Made by a program: the position numbers and the translations under genes
The notes under the pieces: model-generated
Seen by the model: the letters and a program-made list of their open reading frames with translations, nothing else
Told to the model about the DNA's origin: nothing
Database searches by the model: none
Assembly: GCA_949361645.1 (NCBI GenBank)
Contig: OX442437.1
Coordinates: forward strand, 2,500,296-2,564,295
Length of the DNA stretch: 64,000 nucleotides
Origin: Spongilla lacustris
Lineage: Eukaryota > Porifera > Demospongiae > Spongillida > Spongillidae
Direction: 5' to 3'
Part shown: piece after piece, positions 31,844 to 42,394 of the stretch
How positions within the stretch are numbered: position 1 is the stretch's first letter
Layout: every line of letters begins with the position of its first letter

Positions 31844-34800
31844 AACAAGCGAGGAGAGGAGTTGGTAGCGCTGTTGGAAGACGACGCCTTTCGGGTAGTG
31901 AGTCAGTCGGGTTTTGTTAGTGGTGACGGGGTGGAGTATGAAGAGGTGAAGAAATGTCTGCAGGAGCAGTATGCGCCAAAAGGAGTCGAACTGGAATGGC
32001 AGCGCAAGCTGCACTCAGCCCACCAGGGGAGACCCGAGACCCTGTTAGAATTTTCAGGGCGGTTGCGGATGCTGGCGGACAAAGCTTACCCTTCGTGGTC
32101 GGCGGAAAGACGACTTGAAATGGCGCGTGAGCAATTTATTCACGGTGTTATCTCTTATTCTGTGCAGATGAGGCTTTTGAGGAAGCAACCAGAGTCTTTG
32201 GAGGCTGCACTTGCTTTGGCTAGCCAGTGGGAATCAGTGGAGCTGGCTCAACAAAGCCTACGCGGAGAGAAACAGGGTGCGAGTCTTGCCGTGTCAGGTG
32301 AACGAGACCTGGCACAAGGTGCATTGCGAGCTAATACGGTGGAAGAGTTGGCGTTACAAGTCCAACAGCTGTCACAGGAGATTAGTAAGTTGTCAAGTCG
32401 GGAAGTCGGTGAGAAAAGGAGCGCTTCGAAAAGGGTCCCTGTCTGTTGGAACTGCAAGCAAAAAGGGCATATACGGCGCAATTGTCCTCAGCGGAAGGAA
32501 CGGAGTGTATCTCCGAAGGAGATTGGGAAGGACAGGTCAGTGAAGTATACATCGGCTGTGGCATGCACGTTGATACTGCAGGGTATGGTTGGGGGTCGTC
32601 CCACACGTATGCTAGTGGATACAGGATCATCCGTTACCCTTGTGCATGAAAAAGTGTGGAATGACATTTCTCAAGACAGGAAACTCTTGACACCCCAATG
32701 TCCTGTGATGGCAGTTAATGGAGACTCGTTAAGTCTATGTGGACAGATTGACCTTGATCTTATGGTGGGAAAGCATGTGAGAACTCATACTGTCCTTGTT
32801 GTGCGTGAGATGACGCAGGAGTGTTTATTGGGAACAGACTTTCTAGAACAATACGGGTGTGTTGTTGACCTGGGGAGAAGAACAATGATCATGTTAGGCG
32901 AAACAATACCTCTAGACACCTTGTACGGGTCGTGTATTTCTACATGTCATGTGTTTGTACAGGAGACAGCTGTCGTGCCACCCTATCACGAGATGCGATT
33001 GCAGGTTCAGTTGGAAGGTGCGAAAACGGACGGGGACTATGTGGGTCTGTTCCAGCCAAAGGTGGAAATGTCTACTCAACGCGGACTTCTGTTTGCCTGT
33101 TCTGTATCTCCTGTCCATGATGGCAAAGCAGTAGTTCAGCTGGTGAACCCCTCTGCAGTTCCTGTAACACTGCATTGCAAGGAGAAGGTTGGTCAGGTAT
33201 CCCCATGGGATGGAAGAGAGGGAGCGAATATGGTTGAGCCTGCATTGGGCACACGGCTTCCAGCCCGATCAACAGAGGCAATCGGTAAAGCAGTTGGGGA
33301 ATTAATGGGTGACACATCGGGGTTGTCAAGGGAGGAGTGTGCTAAGTTGAAAACAATTTTACATCATTTCTCAGATGTAATTTCTGTAGGTGACGGTGAT
33401 TTAGGGCGTACCAATGTCTTACGTCATACCATCAACTCAGGTGACACTTCCCCTGTTCATCAGCCGGCGCAGAGGCTTCCGTTTCATCAACGTGACGTGG
33501 TACAGAAAATGATCCAGGGAATGCTCCAACAGGGGATAATAGAGCCGTCCGGAGGAGCATGGGCCTCGCCTATTGTTCTGGTTAGGAAAAAGGACGGGTC
33601 ATACAGGTTTTGTGTAGATTTTCGTCGCCTGAATAGCGTAACAAAAAAAGACATGCACCCTCTTCCCAGGATTGATGATGCTCTGGACACTTTATCCGGC
33701 TCCAAGTGGTTTTCAACCTTAGATTTGGCAAGTGGCTACTGGCAGGTAGAAATGGATCCTGCGGACAAGGAGAAAACTGCGTTCATCACTCCGTTTGGTC
33801 TACATCAGTTCCGAGTAATGCCGTTCGGACTAACGAACGCTCCAAGCACGTTTCAGCGGTTAATGAGTATGGTCCTGGCAGGACTCAGTTGGGTAACATG
33901 CTTGGTATACCTTGATGATATCATCATTTTTAGTCGAACTGTGGAAGAGCACTTGCAGCGGCTTACAGAGGTGCTACAGAGGCTTAAGGAGGCGGGGCTG
34001 AAGATCAAGCCTAGCAAATGCCATCTGCTTTGCAAGAGTGTGCGGTATCTGGGCTACGTGGTTTCAGAGAAGGGTATAGCTGCGGATGCTGACAAGATCA
34101 AGTGTGTCGAAAACTGGCCTACGCCCACTGACCATGAAAGCCTGCGACAGTTCTTGGGGTTTGCTTCCTATTATAGGAAATTCATTCGCAATTTTGCAGA
34201 CACCGCTGCTCCTCTTCATGCACTAACAGAAAAATCCAAACCCTGGCACTGGACTGAACTGTGTGATAAAGCATTTGTGGCTTTAAAGGGTAAGTTAGCT
34301 TCGCCCCCTATTTTATCCTTCCCACAGTTCGACAGAACATTTGTGGTTGATGCTGACGCCAGTCAGGAGGGTGTTGGAGCAGTACTATCACACTTGGACA
34401 ATGGAAGGGTGATCGCATATGCTAGCAGGGTGCTTACAAAGGCGGAATGCCAATATTGTGCAACGAGACGTGAGTTGTTGGCATTGGTATGGTCAGTTCG
34501 TCAGTTTCGGGCTTATCTATGGGGACGAAGGTTTGTTGTTCGCACCGACCACAGCGCGCTTCGTTGGTTACGTAGTTTTAAAGACCCCCAGGGCCAGGTG
34601 GCGAGGTGGCTAGAGATTCTCGCTGAATTTGATTTTGATGTTATTCATCGTCCAGGTCTTCGTCATGGCAATGCAGACGCCCTTTCAAGGATCCAGTGTA
34701 AGCAGTGTGGTATGCACAATGGCATTGCCACGCCGTGTTTGTTCCACAATGCGTTTGGGGCCGTTAATGGTAACGGTGGTAATTTGTGGTCTGGATCGAA

Positions 34801-36409
34801 TGTACATTCTGAGGCAGGCCTCTCCGTTTTGCCACTGGAGAACCCTAAGGAGATGCAGGGGTCTGATGCTGATCTTCGAAGGGTAATTTCCTGTATAGAA
34901 AACTCGTCTCCACCAGCTGCTTTGCCAAGTGAGGGCAGTTACACTCTGCAGACATTGTGGGCACAGTATAAACACCTGGTAGTTCGGGATGGGGTTCTGT
35001 TTAGACAGTGGGAAGATGTTCCGGGAAAGGGTTGCAATAAACATCTTCAGTTGGTAGTACCTCGGAGTTGGATAGGCTCTGTCCTGCAGCAACTTCATAG
35101 CTCTCCCAGTGGTGGTCATCTTGGAATGTTCAAGACTTTGGAGAAAGTCCGTTCCCGTTTTTACTGGCCGGGTCAGCGCCATGACATCGAAGACTGGTGT
35201 CGAGCTTGTGAATTGTGTGCGGCACGGAAGTCACCTCCACGGCGCAATCGTGCCCCAATGCAGCAGGTGTTGGCTGGTGGCCCATTCCAGCGTGTGGCCA
35301 TGGACATCCTGGGTCCTCTGCCGCTCACGGAGAGAGGGAACAAGTACATTCTAGTGTTAGGGGATTATTTTACGAAATGGGTGGAGTCTTATCCAATACC
35401 TAACATGGAAGCAAAAACTATTGCTAACGTGTTTGTTAGTCATTTTGTCAGCAGGTTTGGAGCCCCTGATGTTCTGCACACCGATCAGGGGAGGAACTTT
35501 GAGTCCGCCCTGTTTAAGGAAGTGTGTTTGCTGTTGGGAGTTCATAAGACAAGAACTACGCCTTATCACCCGCAATCTGATGGGCTGGTCGAACGCTTTA
35601 ATCGTACTTTGCTTGATCTCCTTAGCATTGCATCGAGGGAGGATGAACGGAATTGGGACCTCTGTATTCCAGCAGTGATGCTAGCCTATCGTACAAGTGT
35701 GCAGGAGTCCACTGGGTGTACGCCATATTTCCTCCTCTTCGGACGTGAGGCCAGGCTGCCGGTGGATGTCATGTTTGGGTTGCCTCCAAATGTTCCACCT
35801 CAGCCGGTACACCAATATAGCAAAGATTTGAGAGCTCGACTGGATACTGCGTATGAGAGGGTGCGAGAACGGTTAGGATGGCGGCAGCGCCGTCAGAAGA
35901 TGGTGTATGACCGCAGACGGACGGGAAGGACGTATGGGATTGGTGAATGGGTTTGGTTGTATTGTCCTGCTGTGCCCAGGGGAAAGTCGGCTAAATTACA
36001 CTCTTATTGGCAGGGTCCATATAAAGTTGTGAAAGTGTTCAGTAATGTGTTATACTTGATCCAACACAGGGACTCCACTCGCAAGAAAGTTGTTGTTCAT
36101 TTTGACAGGTTGAAGCCGTGTGCACGGGGAGGTACATACGAACAAGGGACAACCGCACCACGTGATGCAGCTGTTTTTTCTGAGGCTGAGGAATCAGATG
36201 TATCCGATGCTGAGGAATCTGAAGATGACAACTTGGAGATTGTTCCTCAAGAGGATAATCTCGAGCCAGAGCGCCAGGAGGAGCAACATGAAGTGGAGCC
36301 TCAGGAGGATCAGCAGGAACAGCCGCCAGTGGAGCCATTGCCACTTCTCCGACAGTCGAAAAGATTAAGGAGTCGGCCAGACAGATTTGGAACGAACATT
36401 TTTGACTAG
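31814..36409 (+). CDS. gag-pol: Gag-Pol polyprotein of a Ty3/gypsy element
   Basis: A single 1531-residue open frame. Gag remnant: residues about 10-200. CCHC zinc knuckle C-W-N-C-K-Q-K-G-H...C: residues 211-224. Aspartic protease D-T-G-S: about 269. RT: about 560-720 with F-S-T-L-D-L and the Y-L-D-D box at 699-702. RNase H: V-D-A-D-A-S near 846. Integrase: HHCC zinc finger about 1095-1136, then the DDE core with M-D-I-L-G-P (about 1163), T-D-Q-G (about 1223) and V-E-R-F (about 1258), and a G-P-Y module near 1400. The tail is acidic; no chromodomain was seen. The first residues come from LTR sequence, so the natural gag start is lost. All catalytic residues are present. Confidence 0.95.
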   Translation: MRYSCSYYGHNKRGEELVALLEDDAFRVVSQSGFVSGDGVEYEEVKKCLQEQYAPKGVELEWQRKLHSAHQGRPETLLEFSGRLRMLADKAYPSWSAERRLEMAREQFIHGVISYSVQMRLLRKQPESLEAALALASQWESVELAQQSLRGEKQGASLAVSGERDLAQGALRANTVEELALQVQQLSQEISKLSSREVGEKRSASKRVPVCWNCKQKGHIRRNCPQRKERSVSPKEIGKDRSVKYTSAVACTLILQGMVGGRPTRMLVDTGSSVTLVHEKVWNDISQDRKLLTPQCPVMAVNGDSLSLCGQIDLDLMVGKHVRTHTVLVVREMTQECLLGTDFLEQYGCVVDLGRRTMIMLGETIPLDTLYGSCISTCHVFVQETAVVPPYHEMRLQVQLEGAKTDGDYVGLFQPKVEMSTQRGLLFACSVSPVHDGKAVVQLVNPSAVPVTLHCKEKVGQVSPWDGREGANMVEPALGTRLPARSTEAIGKAVGELMGDTSGLSREECAKLKTILHHFSDVISVGDGDLGRTNVLRHTINSGDTSPVHQPAQRLPFHQRDVVQKMIQGMLQQGIIEPSGGAWASPIVLVRKKDGSYRFCVDFRRLNSVTKKDMHPLPRIDDALDTLSGSKWFSTLDLASGYWQVEMDPADKEKTAFITPFGLHQFRVMPFGLTNAPSTFQRLMSMVLAGLSWVTCLVYLDDIIIFSRTVEEHLQRLTEVLQRLKEAGLKIKPSKCHLLCKSVRYLGYVVSEKGIAADADKIKCVENWPTPTDHESLRQFLGFASYYRKFIRNFADTAAPLHALTEKSKPWHWTELCDKAFVALKGKLASPPILSFPQFDRTFVVDADASQEGVGAVLSHLDNGRVIAYASRVLTKAECQYCATRRELLALVWSVRQFRAYLWGRRFVVRTDHSALRWLRSFKDPQGQVARWLEILAEFDFDVIHRPGLRHGNADALSRIQCKQCGMHNGIATPCLFHNAFGAVNGNGGNLWSGSNVHSEAGLSVLPLENPKEMQGSDADLRRVISCIENSSPPAALPSEGSYTLQTLWAQYKHLVVRDGVLFRQWEDVPGKGCNKHLQLVVPRSWIGSVLQQLHSSPSGGHLGMFKTLEKVRSRFYWPGQRHDIEDWCRACELCAARKSPPRRNRAPMQQVLAGGPFQRVAMDILGPLPLTERGNKYILVLGDYFTKWVESYPIPNMEAKTIANVFVSHFVSRFGAPDVLHTDQGRNFESALFKEVCLLLGVHKTRTTPYHPQSDGLVERFNRTLLDLLSIASREDERNWDLCIPAVMLAYRTSVQESTGCTPYFLLFGREARLPVDVMFGLPPNVPPQPVHQYSKDLRARLDTAYERVRERLGWRQRRQKMVYDRRRTGRTYGIGEWVWLYCPAVPRGKSAKLHSYWQGPYKVVKVFSNVLYLIQHRDSTRKKVVVHFDRLKPCARGGTYEQGTTAPRDAAVFSEAEESDVSDAEESEDDNLEIVPQEDNLEPERQEEQHEVEPQEDQQEQPPVEPLPLLRQSKRLRSRPDRFGTNIFD

Positions 36410-36422
36410 AGACAGATTCACT

Positions 36423-36436
36423 AGGAGGGGGGATAG
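36423..36436 (+). other. Polypurine tract
   Basis: aggaggggggatag immediately precedes the 3' LTR; it would prime plus-strand DNA synthesis in the retrotransposon. Confidence 0.8.
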
Positions 36437-36549
36437 TGTAGCGCATGCGCTATAGCTGCTCTTATTATGGACATGCGCAGTGTTTACACCTGAGGGTATT
36501 TAATGACGTGCTGTACGATCTTATTTGATTAAACACTTGGATTGCTACA
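36437..36549 (+). repeat. 3' LTR (113 bp)
   Basis: Starts TGTAGC and ends GCTACA, a perfect inverted pair, with the target copy GTCC after it. It begins with a palindrome gcgcatgcgc. At 113 bp it is short for a gypsy LTR. A TATTTAA motif lies mid-LTR. Confidence 0.88.
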
Positions 36550-36553
36550 GTCC

Positions 36554-37650
36554 AATTGTCACTCTAATACTTAGAGATTTGTCTTTCCTTCCACATACCT
36601 TTGTTTGTCTCTGCGCATGGAAAAAGTTGAGTGGACAAATATTAATTGATACAGGACACACTGCTCCAACCCCAAGTGCTGGTGAAATGTTGGAAAGTGC
36701 TGTAGATGGAACATTTCTACCAATTTGCAATTGATTGTCAATAATAGTAGGCCTACTGCTGCACATCCATCCACCATGGAAATGTCGGAAAGCATTGTAA
36801 ATGAAGCAAATTCATTGGCAGAGGATTGATGAAGACCCACAAAAGCCTGAGCCCTTTTCTGTTCATCCGAATGCTGCCAATGAGCATTCCAGCTTCATTC
36901 AGAGACAACCTTTGTGTAGCAAGTAATTTTAAGCTCCTGCACATTCAGGGTGGAGCAATAAATGCAAACTGACAATTCACTGTATCACACTACTTTTGCA
37001 GATGCTATATGCACAGATCATATAGATTTGTGACCAGTACTCGAGTATTTTGTAAATTGAAATAGAGACTATGGGTATTTCGCCTATCAGCTTTCGTGTT
37101 AGAAATATTACACCACATAGGAAGAGTACTGAGTAATGAGGAAGCACATAGTTGAAAGCCTTGAGAACTAAAGATAAGACACCATGCATAAAAAATGAGG
37201 CACTTTGTAAATAATGATACTCAATGGAATTTCTTCTCATTCCTTTAAGTTGTGAATGTTTTAGTGTGTTTTCCATTCATACACTGTCATGACCAATGCA
37301 TGCAATATTAAATGTCACTTTTATTAAGAAATGCATGCAATAATAACCTAAGATAGGATATTGTACGCTTAGGACCACATAATTGGTCCGCCACCCAGAC
37401 GATCTTTAGTTATTGGATGTTTAGAAGGGAGTATAAATGTAACCATTGCCTACAATTACAGAGGTTTTTTATTTTACAAATTTAAAGCAGTATATTTGAA
37501 GCAAACAATGTACCAATCATGGATGATAATGATGAATTACAGACCTGCATTTTATATTAATGAAATTACTATATGTACTACTTAAATTCATCATTGCAAT
37601 GATTTCCATAATATATCATTGACCACAAATTCATCATCCAGACCAATTTA
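36554..37650. other. AT-rich intergenic DNA
   Basis: No gene recognised. Two related 30-bp segments (ggtgaaatgttggaaagtgc and a diverged copy about 90 bp later) occur at 36690-36810. Confidence 0.4.
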
Positions 37651-38391
37651 TTCTGGGTGTCCACCCACACATGAATGCAACACTTTTACATCACTATAAC
37701 TCAGGATTAAAGTTTACCACCATTTGATTTTTTGAACGTATGTTACAGTACTTAGGCAAATACTATGAATTCAATTAGATTAAAAATATTATAAGCGGTT
37801 AAGTAATCATATCAAAACCCTTGATTATCAAAATATTCGATTATCAAAATTATTCAAAATTACGGTTAGAAATAATAGACTTTAGTAACCACAGAAGATT
37901 CTAAATATGCAGTGGAACAGCATTGATTTCAAGTTACTGAGTTCAATAGTGAGTTATGATCATTCAAGACGCTTATCAGTTATTAAAAGGTTGATACTGC
38001 TAAGATTTAACTAATTTTAATCATCACCACTAATTATTGAAAAGATATAGGATACACCGTATTATATTATGTAGTGGTGAGTTATTAAAACTCAAAATTG
38101 TAGTGGTCTTTTAGCATTTTCAAGTTTGGTTATTTGTTTTGAATATTAAAACGCCAATGAAATTTTATACTTTTTCAAATTTCCATCAAAGTTTATCTGC
38201 AGTTTATAAATCTCACACTTAATAAAAGGTTGTCGTACATTATTGTGCTACATTAGTTAATTGCAATTATTAAAGAAAATGTAATTTTAATAATTGGTTC
38301 GTATTTGCCTACCTTAGTCACTTTATGATGATAATCCATTAAGAAATTATACTTATTTAAAAGTGTTGCGTTCTTTCGCGGACACCCGGAA
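37651..38391. mobile_element. AT-rich MITE-like element
   Basis: The ends ttctgggtgtcc...gcaacacttttac and the inverse of ttccgggtgtccgcg...gcaacactttta pair over about 38 bp with mismatches. The interior is very AT-rich and has no frame. The target duplication is unclear. Confidence 0.6.
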
Positions 38392-38784
38392 TGTCATATC
38401 AATGCTACATAACAAGTCCGCCTTTTATTCCATGCAAGGTTCAGCCACACCTAGCTTTGCCTTTAGTTCCTTCAGAATTTTCACCTCAGCTTCAGTCATC
38501 TCCTTGGAAGCTCCACTGGCTTTCATCTGATGTACCATGTCTGCCTCAAGCCACCCCCTTGGCAAAATACCATTTTCTCCCACCTAATCACACCACACAA
38601 ACACTGGCCCCATCACCTTAACACACACAAATTGCTCCACCCCTGGGACATTCCACTCTGACCTAACATGTAACATATGAGTCATACAGCTCAGTGATGT
38701 CCCATGACTACCACACCCCCAATATTTCATACCTAGCATGTACTTAATAACTACAGATTAATAACTTAAGCTAATCATTGGCAT

Positions 38785-38857
38785 GATTTAAACAGCATAA
38801 TTTTACTATGTTCAGTTCTGGAGTTATGCCGATTTTGCGCGACTTTTGGATCACCCT
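38785..38857 (-). mobile_element. mariner-type terminal fragment
   Basis: Read on the minus strand it begins CAGGGTGATCCAAAAGTCGC next to TA, a typical mariner/Tc1 end. No matching opposite end was found nearby. Confidence 0.4.
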
Positions 38858-38914
38858 GTACATGCAGATTTGACTCGAAATGAACAACCACATTCCAGTA
38901 GCTTGGCACAATAG

Positions 38915-39720
38915 AGTAATAACCCCCACCCCCACCCCCAAACCGACTAATACCACTACCCCCACCCCCCAAACCGACTGATACCATTACCCCCCCCTCC
39001 CCCCCCCCCCGCCAAACTGGCCGATAACCACCCCCCTCTAAACTGACTAATAACCCCCAAACCGACTAATACCACTACCACCCCCCCCCCCCTGCCCAAA
39101 CTGACTAATAACCCCCGCCCCCCAAACCGACTAATACCACTACCACCCCCCCCCCCCCCCCTGCCCAAACTGACTAATAACCCCCGCCCCCCAAACCGAC
39201 TAACACCACTGGAAAGTGTGCGCAATGATGTTGAAGAGAAGCATAGTTTATTAGTCAGTTTTAGAGTAGTATTAGTCGGTTGGGGGTAGTATTAGTCAGT
39301 TGGGGGGTATTAGTCAGTTGGGGGCATTAGTTAGTTGGGGGCATTAGTTAGCTGGGGGGTAGTAGTATTAGTTAGTTGGGGGTAGTAGTGTTAGTTAGTT
39401 GGGGGTAGTAGTAGTAGTAGTGAGTTGGGGGTAGTAGTAGTTAGTTGGGGGGGGGGGGGGGAGTAGTAGTAGTAGCAGTTAGTTGGGGGGTAGTAGTATT
39501 AGTTAGTTGGGGGTATTAGTTAGTTGGGGGGTAGTAGTAATAAATTTTATTTGGGGGAGGTAGTAGTATTAGTTGTGGGTAGTTAAAAGTATTAGTTGGG
39601 GGGCTGGTAGTAGTATTAGTTGGGGGGGGGGTAGTAGTATTAAGTTTTAGTTGGGGGAGGTAGTTAGTTGGGGGGTAGTTAGTAGTATTAATTGGGGGGG
39701 GGGGGGGGGGGCAGGTAGTG
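38915..39720. repeat. G/C-rich minisatellite with inverted halves
   Basis: 38915-39210 holds C-rich units of the type ccccaaaccgactaatacc. After a short centre (39211-39255) the same unit appears inverted as tagtcggttgggggtagtat through 39720, with growing variation and poly-G runs up to about 18. The halves can pair, and each half's G-strand could form quadruplexes. Confidence 0.85.
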
Positions 39721-39779
39721 GTGGTGGAGTAATGTAGTTAGGAAGGAGGGTTTTTCTTTTTTCAAAGCCATTCCTCTTA

Positions 39780-40060
39780 TTACCTCACCCCACCTCCGAC
39801 AACCTCATGCCACCACACCACCCTCTAATTACCTCTTGCCACCACCCCACCCTCTAACTACCTCATGCCACCACCCCACCCTCTAACTACCTCATGCCAC
39901 CACCCCACCTTCTAACTAGCCTCCACCCCACCCTGCAACTACCTCATATGCCACCACCCCACCCTCTAACTACCTCATATGCCACCACCCCACCCTCTAA
40001 CTACCTCATATGTCATCACCCCACCCTCTCACTACCTCATGCCACTGCCCCACCTTCTAA
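39780..40060. repeat. Tandem repeat of about 30-33 bp (accaccccaccctctaactac)
   Basis: About eight units of a CA-rich sequence containing ccaccctctaactacctcat with small length differences. Confidence 0.88.
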
Positions 40061-40229
40061 GTACATCTAGATCAATGAACAACTCAGCGAAGCACTGCAG
40101 GCTCATTAGCCACAGCTTGGGGATTGTTGATAACACTGGATTTGCCCAAGCATCTGATGGGTCACATTTGCGCAGGGGAATGAAAAGTGTGTGCAATGAT
40201 GTTGAAGAGAAGCATAGTTTAGGAGGGTG

Positions 40230-42235
40230 GGGCTGTGCATAGCGGCAAATGTATCATGTGAATGTGATAATATTCAATTGTGTTCACGTGAGACCTCTCG
40301 TACGCAGACCTAACACATTATCTTCCACTTTTGTTCAATAATTCCGCGCATGCGTAAGCGTTGCCAAACTTGGACAGTTTGTAACTTTGTTTCCAATGGA
40401 CGAATCAATATAAAAGTTAGTTACACAGTTACAGTATGGCTTAATTCCTCTACAGGTCTGATAATTCAAAGTTAGCTTTTAACAATGTCAATTAACAGAA
40501 ACTAATCAACTCCGTTTTAAACGTTTGGCTTCATTAGTCACCATGCAAGATGGTAAGCTGTTCATTGGCACGATTATTGGATGCTTCTTTGCATAGATTC
40601 ACGGTGACAATTTGCAATAGCTTGACTTCAGCAGGGGTTTCCCCACAAAAATCACATATAAGTTAGATCACTTGATAAGTAATATAATAGTTATAAAAAT
40701 TAATTTTTACGCACTTCCAGCATGGGTGGTATTGAATGTTGATCAATGCATTGCCCCACCCCAGTTCCTGGTAACTATGTCAGATAGCAACAATGTCAGA
40801 TCATTAAAATATTTGACATGGCATACATGTACTTAAAAGTTTACTAGACACTGAGTTTGTATGCATAATCATTATTGTTTTAACAAGAAGGTTCATTGAC
40901 TCAACAAAGTTCGGGTCATTACTTAATTGGATTGGTACATACAGTCCTTGTGGAGGTGTTGAGGATACACACAGACACACCCGAAGTCCAGTCATCTTCC
41001 TCCACACCTGAAATACCTGAGGCAGTTGAGATGGTGTCTGGAATCCCATCCTTACATGTTATCAGTAGGGTATCTTCTCATATAGGTATCTGCATACCAA
41101 TGCTCTTTTGGATGACAGAGTAGCAGATATGCTAAACAGCAGAGGGCCCGGCCCATAGAAGTACACACCACATGGAAAACCACTTGGAGATTCTGTATCC
41201 TCATCACATTGGGTATGGTGAGGCTTCTAAATATCGAGGAGATTACTGGAAAACTGATCTTTCCACTCTAGGGCAATATTTTAGGACATCACATGATACT
41301 TACATCTCGCTGATAGCACCCATGCAGCTGAGGCAGTGAAATGTCCATCACAAGGAATTGTTATCAATGATGCAATGACTCCCTTTCTTCCCTAATACAG
41401 TACCTTCCTCTGAAACTTGTGAAAGGGGAGTGAAAATGGTTACAAGTGGATGTTTGGCCTAGGACTCATACAGATGTACCATCTTACATGTGTGTACTTC
41501 ATTTGGGAATGCAGCAATCATGTGATTAATAATCAGTATTTCTAAAAGCTATTGCATGATTTCTATCCTTGGGTGATTTCCTGTACAAAGGATCTTTAAA
41601 GCATCAGCATCCTGCTAACTTCATTGACTGGACACTACAAAAGTAGATCTCAATGACTGGGCTGGACAACTACTACTACCACCACCACCATCACCTGGCC
41701 ACCATCATTACAGTTTGATGTTCCTTTCAGAACTCCACCTGGACACCTCTTCCCACTAACCACCACCACAAGCATATCACCACCACTGAAACTGTGCCTG
41801 GTGTGGAAACATAAATCAATCCCAACAGAGGATGCAGTGAGCCCATCCATTTGTCAGCCACCTCCAACTCTGTGACATCTATCCCAACATACATGTACTT
41901 CTCTCCTCTGATTATGTGTGCACTACCTTGACCCTCACTCACCTCGTCTTATCTGATCTCTTCCAATTGGCACCATCACCTCCCCTCTCTTACCATATCT
42001 CCTTCCTCCACCTCTCATTCTGTCACCACTTAGCCTACCTCTTCCTGCCCTGCCTTGTAGCATATTCTTACCCGTCGCGCATGTATTGCCCCTCCCTTTG
42101 CCACTTCCCCTCTAATGACCGAAGTTCTCCTAGCACACACACACGGGGACAGCAAGCAGATACTGTGGATCCTGTGAATGCTCTTTCAGATGGACCAAGA
42201 GAAAAAATGTCTTAGAAGATACCCCTCTTTATCTG
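40230..42235. other. Degenerate region, probably old retrotransposon sequence
   Basis: No intact frame. The gypsy-type C-terminal tail at its right end suggests that part of this stretch is an old, unreadable pol gene. I could not identify catalytic motifs. Confidence 0.3.
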
Positions 42236-42241
42236 GCAGCA

Positions 42242-42394
42242 GGTAACCACAATGAAGACATCCAACTTCCAGTCCTACCAGCTGGGCCAGAGGATAGATT
42301 GCCTGTTGTTGACCCAGCACCAAATAGATGCTCAACCAGAGTGAAAAGGCCTATTGTGCATTATGGAGACATACCAGATGAAGACCTTTTTTGA
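42242..42394 (+). pseudogene. C-terminal tail of a gypsy-type polyprotein
   Basis: An open segment ending in R-C-S-T-R-V-K-R-P-I-V-H-Y-G-D and an acidic end, stop at 42392-42394. The S-T-R-x-x-R-P-x-x-x-Y signature is common at the ends of gypsy pol proteins just before the 3' LTR. Upstream domains are not readable. Confidence 0.5.

Larger units (their letters stand above)
31806..36549 (+). mobile_element. Ty3/gypsy LTR retrotransposon with deleted 5' LTR
   Basis: The element is flanked by GTCC on both sides (31802-31805 and 36550-36553), the 4-5 bp duplication typical of integrase. The 3' LTR is 113 bp with TGTAGC...GCTACA ends. At the 5' end only the first 38 bp of the LTR remain (31806-31843), joined directly to gag coding sequence, so the rest of the 5' LTR, primer-binding site, leader and gag start are missing. 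The coding region is otherwise intact, which suggests recent insertion. Confidence 0.9.

Noticed and set aside
38915..40060. Coding origin for the Gly/Val-rich and Pro-rich frames
   Set aside because: The frames follow the minisatellite period; stops and frames change with repeat length.
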